This document shows positions 32,696 through 42,050 of a DNA stretch of 64,000 bases, in pieces. Within the stretch, counting starts at the first letter, position 1; every line of letters starts with the position of its first letter. The stretch is taken from the NCBI RefSeq assembly GCF_019343475.1, contig NZ_CP072453.1:1054001-1118000 (forward strand), written 5' to 3'. A program made the position numbers and the translations under genes. This DNA comes from Providencia sp. R33 (GTDB taxonomy: Bacteria > Pseudomonadota > Gammaproteobacteria > Enterobacterales > Enterobacteriaceae). The notes under the pieces were generated by a model. The model did not search any database. It saw nothing but the letters and a program-made list of their open reading frames with translations, and was not told where the DNA came from.

Positions 32696-35026
32696 ATGAA
32701 AACAATAAATGAATTACGCCTAAAACGCCGAACGCTCCTAAAAGGGCTTGGTGTTGTTGGGTTGGCGACTATCACACCGTGTTCTTTTGCGCAGGGAAAC
32801 AATAATCAGCCTCTGCCAAAGGTACGATTAAAATTGTCTGACTACAAAACGTTTCGTTCAACCTGTGCAATGGAGTGTTTGCACTGCAACTTAACGGCTT
32901 ACACTTACCAAGGTAAGTTGATGAAAATACAGGCAACAGAGGGCTTTAACGTCAAATGTTGTTTACGGGGAATGAGTAGAACGAAGTGGGTGTATCATGA
33001 CCAGCGCATTACGACACCATTATTACGTGTGGGTGAGAAAGGAAAAGCGGAATTTAAACCCATTAGCTGGGATGAAGCACTTGATCTAATAGAAAAAAAT
33101 ATTCGTGACACTATTGCAAAGTATGGTAACGAAGGGTTATTTATTTCTACCCATGCAGGAAATATGGACTCCATCAAAAATGATATGGGCAAGGCATTTT
33201 TTGACTATTTAGGCGGTTCAACAAAACAAGCGGGCTCTTTGTGCTGTTCAGCAGTGACTGCAGCAATGATCCCAATGGTGGGATTACGTTACGCTGATAC
33301 GCGGGATACGGTGGCGGATAGCCGTTATATTTTGTGCTGGGGAAATAACCCTGCGGTGACCATGCAGGCCTATTTTAAAAACTACAACCAAGCACGGAAA
33401 AATGGCGCTCGGTTAGTAGTAATTGACCCGAGGTTTAATGAAACCGCAGCAAAAGCAGATGAATGGATCCCTATCATTCCCGGGACAGATACGGCATTAG
33501 CACTTGGAATAATTAAAATTATCATTGAGGAAAACCGTATTGATGAAGGTTTTCTTCGTACACATACAGGGGCTGTCTATTTAGTTGACGAGAACCAACA
33601 GCAGCTTAGGCAAGATGCCACTGACCCTGATAGCTATTTGGTGTTTGATATTCTAAGTCAGCAACTTGTTCGCCATGATTCCACAGGGATTAAACCTGCA
33701 TTATTCCAACATGAATTACCTAGTCAGCTCAACTATACCACGGTGTTTGAGCAGATTTACCAACAAGCGAAAGAGTGGGATGTCCCTCGAGTAAGCGCAG
33801 AAACTGATGTGCCTGCCGAAACTATCGTGCGTCTTGCCCGTGATTACTCTTCCATTACCCCCTCAATGATTGTGCAAAATATGTCTGGTGCTCAGCGTAC
33901 TGAACATGGTGCATACGTGGCTGCAAGCCAGTTTTACCTCGCTTTATTAACGGGCAATATTGGCAAGCGCGGTGCGGGTGTTTGCGATGCAGGTGGTGCA
34001 AGACAAATGGCTAAATTTAGCCCAATTGTTCCACCTGCACCGAATGCAAAAAATATTCCGCCAATACCTGTGGCAAAAGTCGGCGACTATATCGTCAATG
34101 AGAAGCCCCATCCGATTAATTTTTGGTGGATCATGACGATGGGTGTTATGACGCAATTGCCTAATACCAATAAAGTACGAGAAGCTCTGAAGAAAGTGCC
34201 TTTTGTGGTGGTTGCAGATAATTTAATGAGCTCAACAGCGCTATATGCGGACTTAGTCTTGCCTGTCACAACTATTTTCGAAGATACCAGCTTGATGGCT
34301 GGGGTACGTAGCCAATATGTACAATTAATGGAAAAAGCGGTGGAGCCAGTTGGTGAAGCTAAGCCTGATTATTGGATCTTTGCTCGTTTGGCTGAACGTT
34401 TCGGATTTGGCGAGGTGTTTAATCAGCCGATTGAACATTATATTGACGCTTGTCTTGTCGGCTCGGGCATTACACGTGAAATGCTCGAAAAAGGCCCAGT
34501 AAGGCCAGTCGAAGGGGATTGGATCCCGTTCAAAGATGGTGTATTTAGAACATCAACCAAAAAAGCCCATTTTTTTATTGAAGATTGGCAAAAGAAAAAC
34601 TTTTCACCTGTAGTGGCTTATTACCAAGTAAAAGAGTCGGTGAAGGGCTCACCAGAACTGGCTAAAAAATATCCATTAATGGCAGTGCAGCGCAAGTTAG
34701 CGCGCAGTGTTCACTCTAGCCATGGGATGAATGAATGGATCCTCGAAGTACAACGTAATCAACCTAATGTGTTAATTCACCCAGAAGATGCTCAAACCCG
34801 TGGTATTAAAAATGGTGAATGGGCAGTCACATTCAATGACAGGGGGGAGCATAGAGCGATTGCGGTAGTCACCACGCACATTAAAAAGGGTGTTATTTCC
34901 CTTGATAATGGCTGGTGGGAGCAACAAGGGGGAAGCAGTAGCCATGTGACCAATGACCAAGTGGAGCATTTAGGTACAGGTCATTGCTGTAATAGTACGC
35001 TCGTTGACGTTAGAAGGGAGGCATAA
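32696..35026 (+). CDS. Molybdopterin oxidoreductase, catalytic subunit (DMSO reductase family)
   Basis: The 776-residue protein has a twin-arginine signal (KRRTLLKGLG at 10-19), so it is exported folded. A [4Fe-4S] motif uses Cys57, Cys61, Cys64 and Cys88. The molybdopterin domains contain WGNNPAVTMQ, VVIDPRFNETA, IPGTDTALALG and, near the end, HPEDAQTRGIKNGEWA. The position that usually supplies the Mo ligand reads SLCCSAV (Cys183/184/Ser185), suggesting Cys rather than the Ser of DmsA. The substrate is not known; thiosulfate, polysulfide, S- or N-oxides are possible. The ATG at 32696 has GAGG nine bases upstream; an ATG at 32678 has none. It starts a three-gene operon. Confidence 0.85.
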   Translation: MKTINELRLKRRTLLKGLGVVGLATITPCSFAQGNNNQPLPKVRLKLSDYKTFRSTCAMECLHCNLTAYTYQGKLMKIQATEGFNVKCCLRGMSRTKWVYHDQRITTPLLRVGEKGKAEFKPISWDEALDLIEKNIRDTIAKYGNEGLFISTHAGNMDSIKNDMGKAFFDYLGGSTKQAGSLCCSAVTAAMIPMVGLRYADTRDTVADSRYILCWGNNPAVTMQAYFKNYNQARKNGARLVVIDPRFNETAAKADEWIPIIPGTDTALALGIIKIIIEENRIDEGFLRTHTGAVYLVDENQQQLRQDATDPDSYLVFDILSQQLVRHDSTGIKPALFQHELPSQLNYTTVFEQIYQQAKEWDVPRVSAETDVPAETIVRLARDYSSITPSMIVQNMSGAQRTEHGAYVAASQFYLALLTGNIGKRGAGVCDAGGARQMAKFSPIVPPAPNAKNIPPIPVAKVGDYIVNEKPHPINFWWIMTMGVMTQLPNTNKVREALKKVPFVVVADNLMSSTALYADLVLPVTTIFEDTSLMAGVRSQYVQLMEKAVEPVGEAKPDYWIFARLAERFGFGEVFNQPIEHYIDACLVGSGITREMLEKGPVRPVEGDWIPFKDGVFRTSTKKAHFFIEDWQKKNFSPVVAYYQVKESVKGSPELAKKYPLMAVQRKLARSVHSSHGMNEWILEVQRNQPNVLIHPEDAQTRGIKNGEWAVTFNDRGEHRAIAVVTTHIKKGVISLDNGWWEQQGGSSSHVTNDQVEHLGTGHCCNSTLVDVRREA

Positions 35027-35028
35027 TC

Positions 35029-35577
35029 ATGGTTAAGCAATATGGCTTTTTAATTAATACAAAAGATTGCTATGGTTGCCGCACTTGTTCGATGGCGTGT
35101 AAATCAGAGAATGTGACTCCTCCTGGGGTTTTATGGCGCCGTGTTCGTGAGTTCAATGCTGATTCACCGAATACGCAGGCATTTATCACGCTGTCGTGTA
35201 ACCACTGCGATGACCCTCAATGTTTAAAAGTTTGCCCTGCGGATACCTACACTAAGCGGCCTGATGGAATTGTGGTACAAGACCATGAAAAATGTATTGG
35301 TTGCCAAATGTGTATCATGGCGTGCCCGTACCATGCCCCAGTTTTTGATCCTGCGGAAGGTAAAACCAGTAAATGTAATATGTGTGCTGAAAGATTAGAT
35401 GAGGGGTTACTGCCCCGCTGCGTGGAGTCTTGCCCGACAGGTGCAATTGAGTTCGGCGAAATTTCTGAACTTCGCAAAAAACACACGACAAACTGGGCTG
35501 TACTGGAGAAGCTCTACAATATGCCTGATCATACAATTAGCCAGCCAAATATTGTGATTATTGGAATGGAGGACTGA
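35029..35577 (+). CDS. DmsB-like four-cluster iron-sulfur subunit
   Basis: The 182-residue ferredoxin-type protein has four cysteine groups for [4Fe-4S] clusters: CYGCRTCSMAC, CNHCDDPQCLKVC, CIGCQMCIMAC and CNMC with CVESC. It has no signal and would be carried out by the Tat substrate it pairs with. It passes electrons between the membrane anchor and the molybdoenzyme. It starts two bases after the upstream stop and ends two bases before the anchor gene. Confidence 0.92.
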   Translation: MVKQYGFLINTKDCYGCRTCSMACKSENVTPPGVLWRRVREFNADSPNTQAFITLSCNHCDDPQCLKVCPADTYTKRPDGIVVQDHEKCIGCQMCIMACPYHAPVFDPAEGKTSKCNMCAERLDEGLLPRCVESCPTGAIEFGEISELRKKHTTNWAVLEKLYNMPDHTISQPNIVIIGMED

Positions 35578-35579
35578 TC

Positions 35580-36398
35580 ATGAATATTCATCATATGGAA
35601 CTCCCTTTGGTCTTTTTCACTGTGATGAGCCAGTGGGGGATTGGCGCAGTACTAGCCTTGACGCTATACCAAATGAAAGCCAGTACGGAAAATAAACTTG
35701 TTGGTAAACCCCTGCGTACTGCGGTGTTAATCATTTGGTTAATTGAAGTGATAGGCTCGTCTATGTCTATGGGGCACTTAGGTGTCCCGCTAGAAGCCTA
35801 TCGTTCAGTATTAGGATTAAGCCATTCATGGTTAAGTCGAGAAGCTGTGACATTTGTTTTGCTTAACGGCTTAGTCACTCTCTGGGCACTTTCTTGCTGG
35901 TTACAACCAACGGCAAATATGCGTAATATCGCATTGGGTTGTTTGAGTGGTATCGGTGGGCTAGCGGCAATTCTGGTCACGGCCCAAGTGTATTACCAAA
36001 TGGTAGCACATCCACTCTGGCACAGTCCTGCTACGCAAATAGCCTTTATTGGCAGTGCAATAGTATTAGGTTTTAGTTTTATCACTCTACTTGTTCATGC
36101 TTTGGACAAACCCGTGCCAAACATTATTAAAATCGGGGTAATACTGGGGGTTGTGCTTGTATTAATATCTCAAATTATTCGAGCGCAAATACCCGCAAGC
36201 CAAGGGGGAAGTTATCTCTTATGGTGGCAAGTGGTCATGAGCATGATATTGCCGTGTGTAATAGCGCTAAGAGGGTGTAAAGGTAAAGAACCATCAATAC
36301 CACTACTTGCTGTATTGATGATGGCTATGTTTAGTGGCGAGTTAGCGGGCCGAGCGTTGTTTTATGGAGCGGTAATGATTCAGGCGCCTTGGTTCTAA
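35580..36398 (+). CDS. DmsC-like membrane anchor subunit
   Basis: The 272-residue protein has about eight membrane segments and the DmsC-family plan: MELPLVFFTVMSQWGIGA at the start, SMSMGHLGVPLEAYRS after TM2, SWLSREAVTF before TM3 and GELAGRALFYGAVM near the end. Such anchors oxidise menaquinol and hold the catalytic complex to the membrane. The last gene of the operon; no TorD/DmsD-type chaperone gene follows in this window, and the repeat array begins right after the stop. Confidence 0.88.
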   Translation: MNIHHMELPLVFFTVMSQWGIGAVLALTLYQMKASTENKLVGKPLRTAVLIIWLIEVIGSSMSMGHLGVPLEAYRSVLGLSHSWLSREAVTFVLLNGLVTLWALSCWLQPTANMRNIALGCLSGIGGLAAILVTAQVYYQMVAHPLWHSPATQIAFIGSAIVLGFSFITLLVHALDKPVPNIIKIGVILGVVLVLISQIIRAQIPASQGGSYLLWWQVVMSMILPCVIALRGCKGKEPSIPLLAVLMMAMFSGELAGRALFYGAVMIQAPWF

Positions 36399-37617
36399 AA
36401 ATCCTCGTCATATTTCGCGCTGTGGCGTTGTTGGCTTCGCTCAGTCACACAGGTCACATACTTGAGTATGCTTCCTGTGCTGCCTTCGCTTTGCCGCCTA
36501 GCCACAACGCGAACTATTTAGAGGATTAGTCATTGGTACACAGACATATTTTGGACTGTGGCGTTGTTGGTTTCGCTCAGTCACACAGGTCATATACTTG
36601 AGTATGCTTCCTGTGCTGCCTTCGCTTGGCCGCCTAGCCACAACGCGAACTATTTAGAGGATTAGTCATTGGTACACAGACATATTTTGGACTGTGGCGT
36701 TGTTGGTTTCGCTCAGTCACACAGGTCATATACTTGAGTATGCTTCCTGTGCTGCCTTCGCTTGGCCGCCTAGCCACAACGCGAACTATTTAGAGGATTG
36801 GTCATTGGTATACAGTCATATTTCGGGCTGTGGCGTTGTTGGCTTCGCTCAGTCACACAGGTCATATACTTGAGTATGCTTCCTGTGCTGCCTTCGCTTG
36901 GCCGCCTAGCCACAACGCGAACTATTTAGAGGATTAGTCATTGGTACACAGACATATTTTGGACTGTGGCGTTGTTGGCTTCGCTCAGTCACACAGGTCA
37001 CATACTTGAGTATGCTTCCTGTGCTGCCTTCGCTTTGCCGCCTAGCCACAACGCGAACTATTTAGAGGATTAGTCATTGGTACACAGACATATTTTGGAC
37101 TGTGGCGTTGTTGGCTTCGCCCAGTCACACAGGTCACATACTTGAGTATGCTTCCTGTGCCGCCTTCGCTTTGCCGCCTAGCCACAACGTGAACTATTTA
37201 GAGGATTAGTCATTGGTACACAGACATATTTTGGACTGTGGCGTTGTTGGCTTCGCTCAGTCACACAGGTCATATACTTGAGTATGCTTCCTGTGCTGCC
37301 TTCGCTTTGCCGCCTAGCCACAACGCGAACTATTTAGAGGATTAGTCATTGGTACACAGACATATTTTGGACTGTGGCGTTGTTGGCTTCGCTCAGTCAC
37401 ACAGGTCATATACTTGAGTATGCTTCCTGTGCTGCCTTCGCTTTGCCGCCTAGCCACAACGCGAACTATTTAGAGGATTGGTCATTGGTATACAGTCATA
37501 TTTCGGGCTGTGGCGTTGTTGGCTTCGCCCAGTCACACAGGTCACATACTTGAGTATGCTTCCTGTGCTGCCTTCGCTTTGCCGCCTAGCCATAGCGCGA
37601 ACTATTTAGAGGATTGG
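36399..37617. repeat. Tandem array of nine ERIC-like units, 136-bp period (type B)
   Basis: The core TGTGGCGTTGTTGG recurs at 36421, 36557, 36693, 36829, 36965, 37101, 37237, 37373 and 37509, always 136 bases apart. Each unit contains CAGTCACACAGGTCA(C/T)ATACTTGAGTATG in its centre, then TTCCTGTGC, GCCGCCTAGCCACAACGCGAACTATTTAGAGGATT. The order agrees with the ERIC consensus as I recall it. Units are joined by a conserved spacer (GTCATTGGTACACAGACATA), so the array grew by tandem duplication. Copies differ by a few bases only. No ORF or terminator is evident inside. Confidence 0.9.
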
Positions 37618-37685
37618 CATTAAATAGCCAATAAGATCCTGTCTTCTTGTTTGTTGACGAGGATATTTTTAGCAACATATTTTTA

Positions 37686-37804
37686 GGCTCAAGGCTCAAG
37701 GCTCAAGGCTCAAGGCTCAAGGCTCAAGGCTCAAGGCTCAAGGCTCAAGGCTCAAGGCTCAAGGCTCAAGGCTCAAGGCTCAAGGCTCAAGGCTCAAGGC
37801 TCAA
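37686..37804. repeat. Heptanucleotide tandem repeat, 17 copies of GGCTCAA
   Basis: Exactly 17 identical copies of GGCTCAA span 119 bp with no substitution. It ends 13 bases before the stop of the small monooxygenase gene on the minus strand. Perfect identity suggests an actively changing slipped-strand locus. Confidence 0.98.
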
Positions 37805-37817
37805 GATGCATTAGTTG

Positions 37818-38117
37818 CTATTCATCAGGGCCAAATGCGCGGTTCATCAGTTTAATAATAGGGTCGGATTTTTTATAACTATTGATAAGCGGGACGAGGC
37901 GTTTGAAATGTTCGCTAGCACAGTGAATATCAAGCGCGTGTTGGTCAGGCCATTCCTCAATAAAAACAAAATGCCCAGGATTTTTTTGGTCAACATACAA
38001 ATCATAACTAATGCAAAGAGGCTCTTGTTTTGTCGCTTCAACCAGTTCACGGTATAACGGCATTACCGTTTCAATCGCGTCTGTTTTGATAAAGTCTTCT
38101 GCTATCACTTTCAACAT
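37818..38117 (-). CDS. Antibiotic biosynthesis monooxygenase (ABM) domain protein
   Basis: The 99-residue protein has the dimeric alpha/beta ABM fold pattern: LKVIAEDFIKTD at the start, CISYDLYVDQKNPGHFVFIEEWPDQHALDIH in the middle with HFKRLVPL after it. Relatives include YgiN (quinol monooxygenase) and haem-degrading or stress proteins, so the exact role is open. GGAAGGAAT precedes the ATG. It lies alone between repeats and the rne terminator. Confidence 0.82.
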   Translation of the reverse strand: MLKVIAEDFIKTDAIETVMPLYRELVEATKQEPLCISYDLYVDQKNPGHFVFIEEWPDQHALDIHCASEHFKRLVPLINSYKKSDPIIKLMNRAFGPDE

Positions 38118-38260
38118 AATAGATTCCTTCCTGTGGGATGATTACTGTATAAAAATACAGTTATATAATCACAAGGGTAGCACTAACGCAAGAGTAGAAT
38201 ATCGATCATCAATGAAATTTTTTAATTGGTAAATTAATAATTTGAATGCAGATGAACAAC

Positions 38261-38298
38261 AAAAAAGCCTTGGTGGTTTCCCAGCAAGGCTTTTTTAA
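38261..38298. terminator. Terminator of rne
   Basis: Arms AAAAAAGCCTTG / CAAGGCTTTTTT enclose a 12-base loop. On the minus strand the T-run follows, 17 bases past the rne stop. Confidence 0.9.
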
Positions 38299-38314
38299 TC
38301 AGTTCTAACTCAGT

Positions 38315-41300
38315 TTAGAAGCTAGCAGGTTTTGCCATTTCTGAAGTTGCAACATTCGATGCCACATGGCCACCTGCGCCACCTTTACCTTCAAACGTAG
38401 AGGTTTCGCGTTGGTATTCAGTAATTTCAAATGGTGCCGCTGCAGCAGTTGGTGCTGGTGCTTTAGTCATTGGCGAGTACGCATGGCGTTTATGCAAGCT
38501 AGTTGCAGTCGTATTAGAAATTGCTGGTGACTCAACCTTAGTTGGTTCAATTACCACTGGGGCAATTGGCTGTTCAACGACTGGTTCGATAATAGTTTCA
38601 GTAATCTCTTCAACGGCAGGTTGAATGTTTTCTTCAACGATAGCTTCAACAGCCGTTTCAACTTCGGTATCCGCAACAACAATGACTTCTTCAACATTAG
38701 GTTTTACATCGTCGATAGTCGTTTCGATTGCTTGCTCTTCAACAACTGCGCTAAATTCAGCGGTTGGTGTAACAATTTCAGCAGGTTGAATTTCTTCAAC
38801 AACAGCTACTTCCTCAACTACAGGCGTTGCTACAACAGCAGGTGCAGCAACTATTGCCGCGTTTGCATTGATAGACTCAATACCATTTTGCTGTTCAAGC
38901 ATTTCTTCATTCGTAATGATTGCCATGCTCTCTTGTTGAGGCTGAACAATTGGGTAATGAATGAAAACTTTACCTGAAGCAAGTTCTGGTGATGCCACCG
39001 CTGCCGCTAATGGCATTGGCGAAGCATTGAGATGACGCTCATCACGGTAACGACGACGACGTTGACCGCTCACACGTAGGTGGCGAGGCGAACGGCGCGA
39101 ACGGCGAGGAATGATCGTGTCTTGTTTTTCTTCGCCATCTGCTTGATTGGTTAAATCTTGCAGATCATCAGCTTGCACTTGGCCTTCAACTTGATTAACC
39201 ACCACAACTGGTGCAGGTAACGCAGCAATTGGTGCTGATACAACAGGTTCGGCAACATCGGTTTTAACCACTTGTTCGTTATCAGTTACACGAATTTTCT
39301 GTGTTAGCTGACGACGTTGGCGGCGAGGCGCAGCTGGACGCTGCTCTTCTTCGTCCCTTGTATTTGTTGCTTCAGCATTATCTTGTTGTGCATCTTGCTG
39401 AGTTTTTGCGGTTTGTTGCTGACGTTTTTCATCTTGGCGGCGACGGCGATCAGCACGTTGTTCACGACGCTGCTGGTTGTCACGATTGCCGTTTTCAGCG
39501 GTTTGCTCATCTTGTGGTGCCGCATTTTTATTATTGCGACCCTTGTTACGATTATTCGTTTCTTCCGATGAAGCATTGCGATCATTGCGGTTATTGCGAT
39601 TGTCACGGTTGTCGCGATTATCACGACTATCGCGGTTTTCGCTATCATCACGGTCACGGCGATTATTATTGCGACGATCATTATTACGACGACGATCGTT
39701 ATTGCGGCGACGGTCATTATTATTGCGTGGTTTTGGTGCCGGCGCTTCAACCACTTTCTCTTCTTCACCACCGAAGAGACCTTTAAAGAATGCTGCAATT
39801 TTGCTGAATAAACCTGGTTGCGCAGGTTCATTTGATACCGCTTTTACTGGCGCTTTAGCGGGTGTTGCTTCTTGCGGTTTAGCAGAAGAAAGCTCAACAG
39901 GTTCTTGCAGGGCAAATGCAGAAATCGCAGGTTGCTCAGGTGCTTTACGCTCAGCTGTTGTTTCATCAGTATGAGTTAAGGTTTCAGTTTCGTGATATTG
40001 AGCTAAGTTATAGCTCAGCGTATTCACTTCTTCACCTTTACGGATACGGATCACGTGGAAGTGAGGCGTTTGCATCTGATCATTTGGTACGATAACAACA
40101 CGAACGTGAGTTTGACGTTGCTCGATTTCACTAACCGCTTTACGTTTTTCGTTCAACAAATAAGACGCGATTTGCACTGGAACGATAGCGTGCACTTCAT
40201 GGGTGTTTTCTTTCAGTGCTTCTTCTTCGATTAAACGAAGAACGGATAATGACAGCGATTCGTTATCACGAATTGTCCCAGTTCCCATACAACGCGGGCA
40301 AACATGGTGGCTTGACTCACCTAATGATGGGCTCAAGCGCTGGCGGGACATTTCTAATAAACCGAAACGAGAGATACGGGCAATTTGAATACGAGCGCGG
40401 TCTTGGCGAACAGCTTCACGTAAACGGTTTTCTACTTCACGTTGATGCCTAACCGGCGTCATATCGATAAAGTCGATAACAATCAGGCCGCCGAGGTCAC
40501 GTAGACGTAATTGACGAGCAATTTCATCGGCAGCTTCAAGGTTAGTATTGAATGCAGTTTCTTCGATGTCACCACCACGAGTAGAACGTGATGAGTTGAT
40601 GTCAATTGCAGTCAATGCTTCTGTGGTATCAATGACTAATGCACCACCAGAAGGTAAACGCACTTCACGTTGGAACGCAGATTCAATTTGAGATTCGATT
40701 TGGTAATGGCTGAATAATGGGACATCGCCACTGTAATGTTTGATTTTGCTTGCAAAATCACCACGACCAATCGCTTCGATATGGTTGCGAGCCATTTCGA
40801 CGACTTTCGGATTATCAATCAGAATTTCGCCAATGTCTGGGCGCAGGTAATCGCGGAACGCACGTACGATTACATTACTTTCCTGATGAATTAGGAAAGG
40901 TGCAGGGCGGTTTTCAGCCGCTTTTTGAATCGCTTCCCAATGACGTAAACGGTACAGTAAATCTTGTTGCAGGGATTCTGCTGACTTACCAACACCCGCG
41001 GTGCGGACAATCAGGCCCATACCATCTGGAATTTCTAAAGAGGACAGTGCTTCTTTAAGTTCCGTACGGTCTTCACCTTCGATACGACGAGAAATACCGC
41101 CTGCGCGTGGGTTATTTGGCATTAACACTAAATAGCTACCTGCCAGACTAATAAAAGTGGTTAACGCTGCACCTTTATTACCACGTTCTTCTTTATCAAC
41201 TTGGACGATAACTTCTTGGCCTTCTTTTAACACATCTTTGATGTTAGGACGGCCTTGAGAGTGGTAGTTGCTAGGAAAGTATTCGCGAGCGATTTCTTTG

Positions 41301-41509
41301 ATAGGAAGGAAACCGTGTCTTTCTGCGCCATAATCAACAAAAGCAGCTTCAAGACTAGGTTCGATACGGGTGATTTTACCTTTGTAAATATTCGCCTTTT
41401 TTTGCTCATGACCTGGGCTTTCGATGTCCAAATCATAGAGACGTTGCCCGTCAACAAGGGCAACACGCAACTCTTCCTGTTGAGTTGCGTTTATTAGCAT
41501 TCTTTTCAT
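38315..41509 (-). CDS. rne: Ribonuclease E
   Basis: The 1064-residue protein has the conserved N-terminal catalytic half: start MKRMLINATQQEELRVALVDGQ, S1 domain (about 35-125), DNase I-like catalytic region with VIDTTEALTAIDINS (Asp303 region) and VIDFIDM (Asp346 region), and the zinc-link CPRCMGTG (about 404-407). The C-terminal half is disordered: an amphipathic membrane segment (LFSKIAAFFKGLFG), Arg/Asn/Asp-rich RNA-binding stretches, then Val/Glu-rich sequence and a C-terminal PNPase-binding-like end. It cleaves mRNA and rRNA precursors and scaffolds the degradosome. Confidence 0.97.
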   Translation of the reverse strand: MKRMLINATQQEELRVALVDGQRLYDLDIESPGHEQKKANIYKGKITRIEPSLEAAFVDYGAERHGFLPIKEIAREYFPSNYHSQGRPNIKDVLKEGQEVIVQVDKEERGNKGAALTTFISLAGSYLVLMPNNPRAGGISRRIEGEDRTELKEALSSLEIPDGMGLIVRTAGVGKSAESLQQDLLYRLRHWEAIQKAAENRPAPFLIHQESNVIVRAFRDYLRPDIGEILIDNPKVVEMARNHIEAIGRGDFASKIKHYSGDVPLFSHYQIESQIESAFQREVRLPSGGALVIDTTEALTAIDINSSRSTRGGDIEETAFNTNLEAADEIARQLRLRDLGGLIVIDFIDMTPVRHQREVENRLREAVRQDRARIQIARISRFGLLEMSRQRLSPSLGESSHHVCPRCMGTGTIRDNESLSLSVLRLIEEEALKENTHEVHAIVPVQIASYLLNEKRKAVSEIEQRQTHVRVVIVPNDQMQTPHFHVIRIRKGEEVNTLSYNLAQYHETETLTHTDETTAERKAPEQPAISAFALQEPVELSSAKPQEATPAKAPVKAVSNEPAQPGLFSKIAAFFKGLFGGEEEKVVEAPAPKPRNNNDRRRNNDRRRNNDRRNNNRRDRDDSENRDSRDNRDNRDNRNNRNDRNASSEETNNRNKGRNNKNAAPQDEQTAENGNRDNQQRREQRADRRRRQDEKRQQQTAKTQQDAQQDNAEATNTRDEEEQRPAAPRRQRRQLTQKIRVTDNEQVVKTDVAEPVVSAPIAALPAPVVVVNQVEGQVQADDLQDLTNQADGEEKQDTIIPRRSRRSPRHLRVSGQRRRRYRDERHLNASPMPLAAAVASPELASGKVFIHYPIVQPQQESMAIITNEEMLEQQNGIESINANAAIVAAPAVVATPVVEEVAVVEEIQPAEIVTPTAEFSAVVEEQAIETTIDDVKPNVEEVIVVADTEVETAVEAIVEENIQPAVEEITETIIEPVVEQPIAPVVIEPTKVESPAISNTTATSLHKRHAYSPMTKAPAPTAAAAPFEITEYQRETSTFEGKGGAGGHVASNVATSEMAKPASF

Positions 41510-41880
41510 GTTATTACTTACTCATTATTTTCTTTTAAATAAAGAGCAGCGAAAGAAAGAGCTACTGTAAACCGATGGCCTCGTGATTTTTACAAAACCG
41601 TCTGCCTCGCGGCAGTCGTTCGTATAGAGACGCGCAGTATTCGGTGAACCTGATTTTTAGATTAAAAATTCAGCGTTCTTAATTAAGGTGCCGTAAATTA
41701 AATGAAAAACGGAAGTCCCTAACCCAATAAGCCAAAATTCGTTGCTCGCTAATTTATTTGATATTGCTAAATGTCTTACGCCATTGCTGCATTGTTACGC
41801 TATCAAATAAGAAATCCTATAAACGCCAATTTTCGTTTTTTAAACATCTCGGCAACTACATATTATTCCATTGCCATGTG
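41510..41880 (-). promoter_or_regulatory. rne 5' untranslated region with autoregulatory hairpins
   Basis: In E. coli the about 360-nt rne leader binds RNase E and sets its own mRNA half-life. Here the same region is non-coding and, read on the minus strand, contains ACGACTGCCGCGAGGCAGACGG with the hairpin CTGCC-gcga-GGCAG (41602-41615), very like the conserved leader stem-loop. The upper boundary is approximate. The rest of the gap up to 42050 should hold the rluC promoter. Confidence 0.6.
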
Positions 41881-42050
41881 CATTATAGCAAGTCGATAAG
41901 GAAGTTATATGGAAATTTTATTTAGAAATAGGATAAATCATGCAGAAAATAACCAAAATAAAAAAAAACATAAAAAAATTCGTGGAGTCGGTATGATAGA
42001 GAGAGTCAATAAGCGCATATTTTAATCAATTAGAGTTAACGCATTCCCGA

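Noticed and set aside
36399..37617. CRISPR array
   Set aside because: Units of 136 bp with near-identical spacers are tandem duplications; CRISPR needs short repeats with unique spacers, and no cas gene is present.
37686..37804. Phase-variable coding repeat
   Set aside because: The repeat lies outside any supported gene, downstream of the ABM gene stop, so unit changes would not shift a known frame.
37815..38057. 80-codon + strand ORF opposite the ABM-domain gene
   Set aside because: The minus strand encodes a recognisable ABM domain with a good ribosome site; the + frame is its shadow.
39301..39974. Long + strand ORFs opposite rne
   Set aside because: They are shadows of the low-complexity Arg/Asn/Asp-rich RNase E tail.
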